In this document: positions 26,628 through 34,708 of the stretch, one piece after another
How the letters are laid out: every line of letters starts with the position of its first letter
Position numbering within the stretch: position 1 is the first letter of the stretch
Source of the DNA: Nitrosospira multiformis
GTDB lineage: Bacteria; Pseudomonadota; Gammaproteobacteria; Burkholderiales; Nitrosomonadaceae
Assembly: GCA_017306155.1 (NCBI GenBank)
Contig: JAFKJB010000008.1
Span: forward strand, 1 to 64,000
DNA length: 64,000 nt
Direction: 5' to 3'
Notes under the pieces: generated by a model
The model's input: only the letters and a program-made list of their open reading frames with translations
The model's database searches: none
What the model was told of the DNA's origin: nothing
Program-made: the position numbers and the translations under genes

Positions 26628-27935
26628 ATGGATGAAATCGCGGGAATTCCTTATGTGGAAGCAAGCTTCGACAAGAACGGTCAGGGTCCTGAAAAGGGGG
26701 TCGTTCTGCCTGCCGGTGTGACCGACCTTGTCATCATGTCGCACGGGTGGAATAACGACAAGTCCAAGGCAGAAGATCTATATAACAGCTTTTTTGCAAG
26801 CTTTGCCGCTGCCGCGCAGCCAAACGATTTGTCCGGCCGAAAGCTTGTCATCCTGGGCGTATTCTGGCCATCCAGGGAATACGATACGTCTGTTGCCGTT
26901 TCGGGTACTCCTGCCGCTGGAGGAGGCGGCGCAGCCCTCGGGGGTGGAAACGGCGACTCGATCAAGCGGCTGGAAGAAAAACTGGATGACATGAAAGAAA
27001 TTTTCACGGAGACGGAGCAGAAGAAACTTCTTGATGAGGCGAAAGCGTTGCTTCCGGATCTCGAGGAGAAAGCCTCGGTCCGGGATCAATTTGTGAACAA
27101 AATGCGTTCCCTGCTCGATCCGAGCGCTGCTGGCAAAGAGGATGCGTCCAATGTCTTCTTCAAGGATGGCGGCAACGAACTGATGAAAAACCTGAAGGCC
27201 GAGGAAGAGGATCTGGGGGAAGATGTCGCAGGAGGCGGAGCAGCGTTGCCGCTCGGTGTGAGCGCTCCCGCCCCGGCAGAGGGCGGAGCGGCGGGATTGG
27301 TAGAGATTCTTTCCGGATTCAAGGCAGCTGCCATAAATCTGCTCAACTATACTACCTACTACGAGATGAAGACGCGATCTGGAACCGTGGGCAGGAACGG
27401 GGTTGCTCCGCTGATCGATAAACTTGCCTCGCAGGTCGAACGTATCCATCTGATCGGGCACAGCTTCGGCTGTCGGGTTGTCACTTCGGCAGCGCTCAAC
27501 TCGAAAACCGACAAGATAAAAAGCATGATACTCATCCAGGCGGCCTTCTCCCAGAACGGGTTTTCAAGGATTGAACAGGGATTCTATCGCGCGGTCGTGG
27601 ATAATCATCGAGTCAAAGGCGCGGTCCTTATCACGCACACGCCCAATGATAGAGCGGTAGGTCTGGCATATCCGCTCGCATCTCGCATCAGCGGCGATAA
27701 AACCATGGCGTTTGGGGATAAGGATGACTTGTTCGGAGCCATGGGTCGCAATGGCGCGCAGAAAATGGAGCAGGGCGAAGCTGTCGAAGGCAAGTTGCTT
27801 CCCATGGGGGGTGCCTATGTTTTCAAGGCCGATACCTATTTCAACCTGGAAGCCAGCGATTTCATCAAGAACCACAACGACATAAAGGGGAAGGAGGTTG
27901 GCCACATGGTGCGCAGAGCCGTCGCAACCGCATAG
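26628..27935 (+). CDS. Alpha/beta-hydrolase-fold protein with a long helical insertion
   Basis: The 435-residue protein starts with a hydrolase core (DLVIMSHGWNNDKSKA, about 33-48, the oxyanion-side loop), and the nucleophile elbow is LIGHSFGCR with Ser279. Likely acid and base are in THTPNDRA and in NHNDIKGKEVGH near the C-terminus. Between them, about 90-230, is an insertion with a Gly-rich linker (GGGGAALGGGNG) and a charged probable coiled coil, then another Gly/Ala-rich linker. No signal peptide. The ATG follows AAGGAG. Paired with the S8 protease upstream. It could be an esterase or lipase that releases fatty acids, which would suit a lipid-oxidising island, but the substrate is inference. 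Confidence 0.82.
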   Translation: MDEIAGIPYVEASFDKNGQGPEKGVVLPAGVTDLVIMSHGWNNDKSKAEDLYNSFFASFAAAAQPNDLSGRKLVILGVFWPSREYDTSVAVSGTPAAGGGGAALGGGNGDSIKRLEEKLDDMKEIFTETEQKKLLDEAKALLPDLEEKASVRDQFVNKMRSLLDPSAAGKEDASNVFFKDGGNELMKNLKAEEEDLGEDVAGGGAALPLGVSAPAPAEGGAAGLVEILSGFKAAAINLLNYTTYYEMKTRSGTVGRNGVAPLIDKLASQVERIHLIGHSFGCRVVTSAALNSKTDKIKSMILIQAAFSQNGFSRIEQGFYRAVVDNHRVKGAVLITHTPNDRAVGLAYPLASRISGDKTMAFGDKDDLFGAMGRNGAQKMEQGEAVEGKLLPMGGAYVFKADTYFNLEASDFIKNHNDIKGKEVGHMVRRAVATA

Positions 27936-27962
27936 ATAGCCTAATCCCCAGGCGGAGAACAT

Positions 27963-28022
27963 CTTCGTCCCTTGTATGCTTCGGCACGCTTGTCCTGAGC
28001 CTGCCGAAGGACCAGGACGAAG
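27963..28022. repeat. REP-like nested palindrome
   Basis: CTTCGTCC (27963-27970) pairs with GGACGAAG (28015-28022), and inside them CTTCGGCA (27979-27986) pairs with TGCCGAAG (28002-28009). The centre reads CGCTTGTCCTGAGCC. It belongs to the same broad family as the palindrome at 1881-1916 and lies at the right end of the oxidative island. Confidence 0.65.
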
Positions 28023-28237
28023 GGAAGTGCGCCGCGTAATCCTCTCGAAAAAAACCGGCAGGATAGAAAACTTTTGTCCCCGACGAGCATCTAAGGTTTG
28101 GGTTTTTCGGGACTTCCTGCGGATCGTTTCGCTTGACGACAAAACCCCCGTCATCATTGATAGCTTTCTCTTTATCGTCAGCCGTTTTGCTCAGGCGGGA
28201 CAGCGCCTGCCCAGTCTGCTGAAAATACGTTTCGGGC

Positions 28238-28243
28238 TATAAT
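28238..28243 (+). promoter_or_regulatory. Possible -10 box of the RNase II gene
   Basis: A perfect TATAAT lies 84 bases before the ATG at 28327. The -35 region is a poor match (CTGCTG at 17 bases), so an activator may be needed or the match may be chance. Confidence 0.35.
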
Positions 28244-28326
28244 CTGGTGACCGATATGCACTGATATGCATTGAGATATGGCTTCGCCAGGTCTCATGTC
28301 CTTCTGTTTGCTCCAAGAATCATTTC

Positions 28327-30180
28327 ATGAATGTTTTTTACGAAGAAGAAGGCACCTTCAAGGTAGGTGCGATTCTTGCCGATAACACGACCTCGCTGCA
28401 GGTGGAGGCGCCTCACGGCAAACGCGCAAAAATAAAGGCAGCATCTGTGCTGCTGCGGTTTGACGCGTCTTCATTGACTGAATTCATGGATGTCGCGCAA
28501 AAAACGGCGGAAGACCTTGACCCGAATTTTCTCTGGGAGTGCTGTGAGAGCGAGGCCGAATTCGCCAGCGATGCGCTTGCCGCAGATTATTTCGGCGATC
28601 GGGTGACGCCGGAAGAAGCTGCCGCAGTATTGATCCGGCTGCATAGCGCACCGATGTATTTTTACAAAAAAGGGCGTGGACGTTACAAGGCTGCGCCGCC
28701 GAAAGCGCTGGAGGCGGCGCTTGCCAGCCAGGAGAAAAAGCGTCGGCAGGCGGAACAGCAAGCTCGTTACATGCAATCGCTAAGCGAGTTTATCCTCCCG
28801 GAAGAATTCAAGCCATCACTGTTCAATCTGCTCTATCGCCCGGACAAAAATTCGGTCGAGTGGAAAGCGCTGGACGCCGTTTGTGCCGCAACGAAACTGA
28901 GTGTTTCCCAGTTGCTGCAAAAATGCGGCGCGATCCCTTCTACGCATGACTATCATCTCAACCGTTTCCTGCTGGAACATTTCCCCGAGGGTACCGGCTT
29001 CGGCGAACTGGACGCAGACCAGCTGGCGGTCCTGCCCGATCTGCCGGTAGCGGAGGTGACTGCTTTCAGCATCGATGATGTCACCACCACTGAAATTGAC
29101 GATGCCTTTTCCGTTACGCCGCTGACGCTGGGAAGTTTTCGCATCGGTATTCACATTGCCGTACCCACGCTGGGCATTGCGCCCGGTTCGCCCCTGGACA
29201 GAGTGGCGGAACAGCGTGCCTCAACCGTGTATATTCCGGGCAACAAGATCACCATGTTGCCGGAACCGGTGATACAGCAGTACACGTTGAACGAAAAACA
29301 ATTGCGTCCCGCTGTCTCGATGTATCTGGACGTGGCTGATGATTTCACGGTGACTGCTACCAGCACGCGCATCGAGCAAGTAAAGGTTGCGGCCAACCTC
29401 CGGCACGATACATTGGAGGAGCAATTCAATGAGGCTACCCTGGCTGGAGGAAGCATCGATCATCCCTTCGGCAGGGAGCTGGCCGCACTATGGAATTTTG
29501 CCTGCAAGATGGAAATACTTCGGGGCAAGATCAACGACAGCAATAACGAACGCATCGATTACAGCTTCAATCTTCATGGCGACCATGTCATGATTACCGA
29601 GCGCCGCCGGGGCTCGCCTATCGATAAGGTGGTGTCCGAGTTGATGATTTACGTGAATGCCGAATGGGGCAGGCTGCTTGCAGACAATGGAGTCGCTGGC
29701 ATCTATCGCAGTCAGGGCAATGGCAAGGTCAGGATGAGCACGTCCCCGGCGCCGCATCAGAGCCTCGGGGTTTCACAGTACGCCTGGATCAGTTCGCCCA
29801 TGCGCCGCTACGTGGATTTCATCAATCAGCGGCAACTGGTTGCATTGCTGTGCGGAGAAGAACCACTTTACACGAGAGAGAGCGAGAGCCTGCACATGTT
29901 CATGCGGAATTTCGAGTCCACTTATGAGGTGTACGGCGATTTTCAACGCTCGATGGAACGCTACTGGTGCCTGCGCTGGTTATTGCAGGAAAATGTTGTG
30001 ACAACGGGTGCCCAGGTGCTGAAGGAAAACCTGGTGAAGCTCGATCGCCTGCCGCTTGTGGCGCGTGTCGCATCGTTGCCGGAACTGTCGCCGGAAACGG
30101 CTGTCGAGGTTGAAATCTCGAATATCGATCTGCTGGAATTTACCTTCAGTATAAAATTCCTGCGAAAACTGCAAGCTTGA
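28327..30180 (+). CDS. RNase II-family 3'-5' exoribonuclease
   Basis: The 617-residue protein has an N-terminal OB-like/winged-helix region (about 1-235) and an RNB catalytic domain (about 245-560). The catalytic cluster of acidic residues is in FSIDDVTTTEIDDAFSV (247-263), with VYIPGNKITMLP downstream and the C-terminal RNB landmark SSPMRRYVDFINQRQL. Such enzymes degrade single-stranded RNA processively from the 3' end in the cytoplasm. It is shorter than RNase R and lacks the Lys-rich tail, so it belongs with RNase II-like proteins. It stands upstream of a TonB-like gene and aroE on the same strand. The start at 28327 is an ATG without a strong ribosome-binding site. Confidence 0.92.
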   Translation: MNVFYEEEGTFKVGAILADNTTSLQVEAPHGKRAKIKAASVLLRFDASSLTEFMDVAQKTAEDLDPNFLWECCESEAEFASDALAADYFGDRVTPEEAAAVLIRLHSAPMYFYKKGRGRYKAAPPKALEAALASQEKKRRQAEQQARYMQSLSEFILPEEFKPSLFNLLYRPDKNSVEWKALDAVCAATKLSVSQLLQKCGAIPSTHDYHLNRFLLEHFPEGTGFGELDADQLAVLPDLPVAEVTAFSIDDVTTTEIDDAFSVTPLTLGSFRIGIHIAVPTLGIAPGSPLDRVAEQRASTVYIPGNKITMLPEPVIQQYTLNEKQLRPAVSMYLDVADDFTVTATSTRIEQVKVAANLRHDTLEEQFNEATLAGGSIDHPFGRELAALWNFACKMEILRGKINDSNNERIDYSFNLHGDHVMITERRRGSPIDKVVSELMIYVNAEWGRLLADNGVAGIYRSQGNGKVRMSTSPAPHQSLGVSQYAWISSPMRRYVDFINQRQLVALLCGEEPLYTRESESLHMFMRNFESTYEVYGDFQRSMERYWCLRWLLQENVVTTGAQVLKENLVKLDRLPLVARVASLPELSPETAVEVEISNIDLLEFTFSIKFLRKLQA

Positions 30181-30247
30181 GATTTATCCTGTAACATAGC
30201 AGGCCGTCAAGCTTACAGCCTTTCAGCTTCACTACTCTTCGGCAGAT

Positions 30248-31318
30248 TTGAGCGCTGCCCCGACTATAGCGACAATAACGACCCTGAACACAACCCTAAA
30301 CGAGTTTAATCCGGGCGTGAGTTACAGTTCGCCGCTGAATGGCGTATCGCGTCTGAAAATCGCGATACTGGTCTCGGTTATTCTCCATATCGTGGTTCTG
30401 TCCGGCGTCACTTTCAAATTTCCTCTTTCGCAAATCCGTACAGTGAGCGCCCCGCTGGAAGTGATGCTGGTGAACAGGGAGCCTGCTCCCTATCCGGATA
30501 AAGCAGATAAGGCGGACAAGGCGGACAAAGCGGACAGGAAAGAAGCGTTGCCACCCGTGACGCGCGACAGTGCTGCTGTAGAAGGCAACGCCAGCCGGCC
30601 TCCGGCCCAACCCATTCCTCCCTTGCCGAAGCAGAAGGACGCAACAAATATTCCCCGAAAGACTATTGCCGATTCCGTTCCCCCCGCTCCTGTCGTCCGC
30701 CGGGAAGCCGATCCGCGTGAACCCCAGGCACAGCCCTTGATGCCGGCCACTGCTGATAGTGGCAGCCATCAAAGTGCTGATGAGGCTGATCCCCTGGTCC
30801 CCCAGCCTCAACTTCAGCCTCAAGATCAGACTCAGCCTCAAGCCGGACGGGACCAGAATGCTATCTTTGATACTGCCGACCTCGTTCAGCGCGGACTGGC
30901 GATCGCGCGTGTGGCCGCGCGTGGCGATGCGAGTCTTGAAACCTACCAAAAGCCCCTGAAACGAAAATTTATCGGCAGCCGCACCCGGGACTATCGTTTT
31001 GATCGCTACGCGGAAGATTGGCGCCTCAAAGTGGAGCGGATCGGGAACCTCAACTATCCCGAGGCGGCAAGACGTGAGCAGGTGTATGGCAGCCTGCAGC
31101 TTACCGTTGGCATCCGTTCCGATGGCAGTCTGGAATCGGTTGAAATAAACCGTTCTTCCGGAAAGAAAATTCTGGACCAGGCAGCCGTTCGCATCGTGAA
31201 GCTGGCAGGGCAGAATGGCTTCGCTCCTTTTCCCCCGGAGCTTAGCCGGGATACCGATATTCTGCATATTACCCGCTCCTGGGTATTCACCAGCGCCGAT
31301 GAGCTGACAAGTGAGTAA
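30248..31318 (+). CDS. TonB-like energy transducer
   Basis: TonB proteins carry proton-motive energy from ExbBD to outer-membrane receptors. The 356-residue protein has an inner-membrane helix (about 37-60, AILVSVILHIVVLSGV) and a long Pro/Gln/Lys-rich periplasmic linker, including ADKADKADKADRKE and PQPQLQPQDQTQPQ. The C-terminal TonB domain is about 258-345 (NLNYPEAARREQVYG, then SLESVEINRSSG). The helix is preceded by an unusually long cytoplasmic tail. The start is taken as the TTG at 30248, with low certainty; a GTG near 30318 is possible. No exbB, exbD or receptor gene is nearby, so it must work with partners elsewhere. Confidence 0.85.
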   Translation: MSAAPTIATITTLNTTLNEFNPGVSYSSPLNGVSRLKIAILVSVILHIVVLSGVTFKFPLSQIRTVSAPLEVMLVNREPAPYPDKADKADKADKADRKEALPPVTRDSAAVEGNASRPPAQPIPPLPKQKDATNIPRKTIADSVPPAPVVRREADPREPQAQPLMPATADSGSHQSADEADPLVPQPQLQPQDQTQPQAGRDQNAIFDTADLVQRGLAIARVAARGDASLETYQKPLKRKFIGSRTRDYRFDRYAEDWRLKVERIGNLNYPEAARREQVYGSLQLTVGIRSDGSLESVEINRSSGKKILDQAAVRIVKLAGQNGFAPFPPELSRDTDILHITRSWVFTSADELTSE

Positions 31319-31322
31319 TCAT

Positions 31323-31344
31323 GCGGGCGTACCGATCCGCCCGC
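31323..31344. terminator. GC-rich hairpin after the TonB-like gene
   Basis: GCGGGCG (31323-31329) and CGCCCGC (31338-31344) form a 7-bp stem just after the TonB-like stop codon. There is no T-run, so terminator function is uncertain. Confidence 0.3.
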
Positions 31345-31432
31345 AGGTATTGCCCACGACGGCGTGTCTCCCTGCTTCTCCTCCCGGTCGGGCTTCCTCC
31401 ATGCCTGATTCCATGATTGACGCTGAACGGCC

Positions 31433-32260
31433 ATGAGTGACCTTTATGCCGTCATCGGCAATCCTGTCGCTCATAGCAAGTCGCCCCTGATACACGCCGG
31501 CTTTGCCCGTCAAAGCGGGCAGGATATTCGCTATGAAGCGATATTTGCGCCATTGGATGGGTTCGTGGAAACGGCAGGTGCCTTCAGGCAGCGAGGTGGC
31601 AAAGGGGCAAACATAACCGTGCCATTCAAGCTGGAAGCCCACGCGCTATCAAGCCGCCTCACGGAGCGGGCAAAGGCTGCCGGGGCAGTGAACACGCTTG
31701 TATTCGAAGCGGGTGACATCCTGGGAGATAACACGGATGGCGCGGGACTGGTGCGTGACATCACTGTCAATCTCGGCCATGCGCTCGATGACCGGCGGGT
31801 TTTGCTCATGGGCGCGGGCGGAGCAGCCCGCGGGGTAATCAGACCTTTGCTCGAGCATGAGCCTGCCGCGCTGGTGATCGCCAATCGCACCCGGCAAAAA
31901 GCAGATGACTTGCAGCAGTTGTTTGCCTCCCTGGGGAACGTTGTTTCCGCAGCGTACGGGGACCTTCGCGGGCAGGAGTTCGACCTTGTCATCAATGCCA
32001 CCTCCGCCAGCCTGCATGGCGACCTGCCGCCCCTGCCGAAAGGCATTTTTGCCAGTGCTTCGCTGGCCTACGACATGATGTACGGCAAGGGGCTTACTCC
32101 TTTTCTGCAATTCGCGCAGCAGCAGGGGGCGGCACGACTGGCCGATGGCATCGGCATGCTGGTGGAACAGGCGGCTGAATCCTTCTTTCTCTGGCGCGGG
32201 ATACGGCCGGAAACGGGACCGGTCATTGAAATGTTAAGGTCAAGCCCTGGCAGTCTGTAG
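31433..32260 (+). CDS. aroE: Shikimate dehydrogenase
   Basis: AroE reduces 3-dehydroshikimate to shikimate with NADPH in aromatic amino-acid synthesis. The 275-residue protein begins YAVIGNPVAHSKSP, has the catalytic Lys in NITVPFKLEA, the Asp of NTDGAGLVRD, the nucleotide-binding GAGGAARGV, and ANRTRQKA that reads the NADP 2'-phosphate. Length is normal. The ATG at 31433 is the obvious start. The stop TAG is immediately followed by an ATG in the frame of mtgA, a sign of translational coupling or of very tight packing. Confidence 0.97.
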   Translation: MSDLYAVIGNPVAHSKSPLIHAGFARQSGQDIRYEAIFAPLDGFVETAGAFRQRGGKGANITVPFKLEAHALSSRLTERAKAAGAVNTLVFEAGDILGDNTDGAGLVRDITVNLGHALDDRRVLLMGAGGAARGVIRPLLEHEPAALVIANRTRQKADDLQQLFASLGNVVSAAYGDLRGQEFDLVINATSASLHGDLPPLPKGIFASASLAYDMMYGKGLTPFLQFAQQQGAARLADGIGMLVEQAAESFFLWRGIRPETGPVIEMLRSSPGSL

Positions 32261-32347
32261 ATGGGTAAGCGGATCAGCGATAACGTCATCCGCCGGGGAG
32301 GGCGGCGCAACTGCGCAGCCCGTCAAACAACAGTGGGAATAATAAGA

Positions 32348-33040
32348 ATGTTTTTCAAGCGCTGGTTCTGGCGGATGTTCCTGTTTTTCATTGCCGCCAT
32401 GTTGACCTATCAATTCTGGATTTTCAGTCAGATCGTCTACTGGAACTATTTCAATCCTTCTTCCAGCGCTTTCATGCAAACCCGGCTGGAAGCACTGCGG
32501 GAAAAAAATACGGAGGCGGCGCTGCGTATCCGCTGGATTCCTTATGAACAGATTTCTCCGCATCTCAAGCGTGCAATCGTTGCAGCAGAGGACGCGAAAT
32601 TTCTGGAGCATGAAGGATTCGATTTCGACGCTATCCAGAAGGCATACGAGAAAAACCTGAAAAAGGGCAGGCTGATCATGGGCGGCTCCACCATCAGCCA
32701 GCAGCTGGCAAAAAACCTGTTTCTTTCCGGTGACAAGACCCCATGGCGTAAACTCCAGGAAGCGTTCATCACGCTGATGCTCGAGAAAGTGATGTCCAAG
32801 CGCCGCATCCTGGAGATTTACCTGAATGTGATCGAATGGGGCAATGTGGTGTTTGGAGCCGAGGCCGCAGCCCGCCATTACTACGGCATTTCCGCTTCGT
32901 CTGTTTCAAGGGAGCAGGCGGCCCGGCTTGCTGCCATGGTTCCCAGCCCCCGGTTCTACGACGAAAACCGCAACACGGCCTGGTTGTCGAAGAAAACGCG
33001 CATGATTTTGCGCCGCATGGCGTCGGCTTCCATCCCCTGA
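32348..33040 (+). CDS. mtgA: Monofunctional biosynthetic peptidoglycan transglycosylase
   Basis: MtgA polymerises lipid II into glycan strands on the outer face of the inner membrane. The protein has an N-terminal membrane anchor (about 5-28, rich in Phe and Trp) and a GT51 domain with AAEDAKFLEHEGFD (catalytic Glu), GGSTISQQLAKNLFL and ILEIYLNVIEWG. I chose the ATG at 32348, which puts the membrane helix at the N-terminus and gives 230 residues. An in-frame ATG at 32261, touching the aroE stop, would add 29 residues unlike the family. A 14-bp stem-loop follows the gene at 33064-33100. Confidence 0.93.
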   Translation: MFFKRWFWRMFLFFIAAMLTYQFWIFSQIVYWNYFNPSSSAFMQTRLEALREKNTEAALRIRWIPYEQISPHLKRAIVAAEDAKFLEHEGFDFDAIQKAYEKNLKKGRLIMGGSTISQQLAKNLFLSGDKTPWRKLQEAFITLMLEKVMSKRRILEIYLNVIEWGNVVFGAEAAARHYYGISASSVSREQAARLAAMVPSPRFYDENRNTAWLSKKTRMILRRMASASIP

Positions 33041-33063
33041 GATAAAATAGCAGAGGTCGAGAG

Positions 33064-33100
33064 GACCCGAAGCTCTGTCTTTCGGGCAGAGCTTCGGGTC
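33064..33100. terminator. Strong 14-bp hairpin between mtgA and mgtE
   Basis: GACCCGAAGCTCTG (33064-33077) and CAGAGCTTCGGGTC (33087-33100) pair perfectly around a TCTTTCGGG loop. There is no following T-run. It may end the aroE-mtgA transcript or lie in the leader of mgtE, whose start is 148 bases further on. Confidence 0.5.
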
Positions 33101-33248
33101 GTGGGAGAAGTTCCATTCCGTTGGCTGTCGATTACCGATCGGCTTGTCCGCGCTTTTATGGCCGGGTTTGCGTCTTCGCTCGCCTTGTCATAATATTCGA
33201 CGTTTTTTTCCCTACAATCAGGCAAAACCTGTTCCAGGAACCTCCCTA

Positions 33249-34685
33249 ATGGCAAATAACCTCAGGGAAACAGAAAACCTGCAAGAACATTTGCAGCGGG
33301 TAATCCAGCTACTGTACGAGCACAAGCTCGCGGAAGGGCTCCTGCCCCCGCAGCCCATGCCGGAGCAGGAGTTCGTGGATGGGCTGCTGCACGGGCAAAG
33401 CCTGGCTGAACTGCAGGAATTCCTTGACGAGCTTCATCCCGCTGACGTCGCTCACATCCTCGAGGTGATGCCGCTCGAAGACCGCTTGTTGATCTGGGAC
33501 CTGGTGAAGGCGGAGCGTGACGGCGAAATCCTGCTGGAGGTGTCGGACGCCGTCCGTGAAACCCTGATCGCTTCGATGGAGCGCGGCGAGATGCGCGCTG
33601 CGGCAGAGCAGCTTGATGCCGACGAAATCGCGGACATCGCGCCTGATCTTCCCCGCGACGTTCTCGAAGATGTGTTCCAGTCGCTTCCCATGGAAGAGCG
33701 CGAGAAGCTGCGGGCGGCCATGTCCTATCCGGAAGACGCGGTGGGCGCGCTCATGGATTTCGATGTGGTCACCATTCGCGAGGATGTAACGCTGGAAGTG
33801 GTGCTTCGTTACCTGCGCCGCCTGAACGAATTGCCGGATCAGACCGATCTGTTGTTCGTGGTGGACCGGAACGAGTATTTCAAGGGCGTGCTGCCCTTGA
33901 ACCGCCTGCTGGTAAGCGACCCGGCGGTGCTGGTAAGTTCGGTCATGAGCAAGGAAACCATCGTGTTCTATCCTGATGAAAGAGCGCAACAGGCAGCGCA
34001 GGCGTTCGAGCGCTACGACCTCGTTACCGCCGCGGTGGTGAATGCGGAAGGAAAACTGGTGGGGCGCGTCACGATCGATGCCGTGATGGACTTCATCCGG
34101 GAAGAATCAGCCAGCGAAGCCCTGAGCGTAGGCGGCTTGAGCCAGGAAGAAGACCTGTTCGCGCCCATCTGGAAGAGTCTCAAGAATCGCTGGACCTGGC
34201 TTGCCCTCAACCTCGTTACCGCGTTCGTCGCCTCGCGGGTGATCGGCCTGTTTGAAGATTCGATTGAAAAACTCGTTGCCCTGGCGGCGCTCATGCCGAT
34301 CATTGCCGGAATAGGGGGAAATTCCGGTAATCAGACCATTACCATGATCGTGCGCGCACTCGCTCTGGGGCAATTGAATGGGGGGAATGCCCGTACGCTG
34401 ATCACCAAGGAAATCGGCGTGAGCGCCGTAAACGGCGTGGTGTGGGGCGCAGTGGTCGGCGGGTTTGCCTACATCATTTACCGCAGTGTTTCGCTCAGCC
34501 TGGTGATGATGATGGCAATGATGCTCAACCTGTTGCTGGCCGCGCTCATGGGTGTGCTCATACCGCTGACCCTCCACAGCCTGGGGCGCGATCCCGCCGC
34601 AGGCTCCAGCGTGCTGATCACCGCCGTGACCGACAGCGGCGGTTTTTTTATCTTCCTCGGGCTTGCAACCCTTTTCCTGCTGTGA
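33249..34685 (+). CDS. mgtE: MgtE-family magnesium transporter
   Basis: MgtE is a dimeric inner-membrane Mg2+ channel gated by cytosolic Mg2+. The 478-residue protein has the N domain (about 20-155, ELHPADVAHILEVMP and QLDADEIADIAPDLP repeats), two CBS domains (about 160-280, with VDRNEYFKGVLPLNRLL), and about five membrane helices (about 315-475). GIGGNSGNQTITMIVRAL is the pore region, and the Asp of VTDSGGFFIFLG is also typical. The ATG at 33249 with AGGAA upstream gives the usual N-terminus. It converges on lysA with only 23 bases between the stop codons. Confidence 0.95.
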   Translation: MANNLRETENLQEHLQRVIQLLYEHKLAEGLLPPQPMPEQEFVDGLLHGQSLAELQEFLDELHPADVAHILEVMPLEDRLLIWDLVKAERDGEILLEVSDAVRETLIASMERGEMRAAAEQLDADEIADIAPDLPRDVLEDVFQSLPMEEREKLRAAMSYPEDAVGALMDFDVVTIREDVTLEVVLRYLRRLNELPDQTDLLFVVDRNEYFKGVLPLNRLLVSDPAVLVSSVMSKETIVFYPDERAQQAAQAFERYDLVTAAVVNAEGKLVGRVTIDAVMDFIREESASEALSVGGLSQEEDLFAPIWKSLKNRWTWLALNLVTAFVASRVIGLFEDSIEKLVALAALMPIIAGIGGNSGNQTITMIVRALALGQLNGGNARTLITKEIGVSAVNGVVWGAVVGGFAYIIYRSVSLSLVMMMAMMLNLLLAALMGVLIPLTLHSLGRDPAAGSSVLITAVTDSGGFFIFLGLATLFLL

Positions 34686-34708
34686 CTCGCCAAGCGCCAC
34701 TTGACGGA

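Larger units (their letters stand above)
27936..28326. other. Intergenic region with a REP-like palindrome, upstream of the RNase II gene
   Basis: The 391 bases contain a nested palindrome at 27963-28022 and a TATAAT at 28238-28243 that may be the -10 box for the downstream ribonuclease gene. No convincing small gene was seen. Confidence 0.5.

Noticed and set aside
33064..33100. Mg2+ riboswitch upstream of mgtE
   Set aside because: The hairpin is a simple perfect stem-loop; I see none of the multi-helix structure of known Mg2+ sensors.
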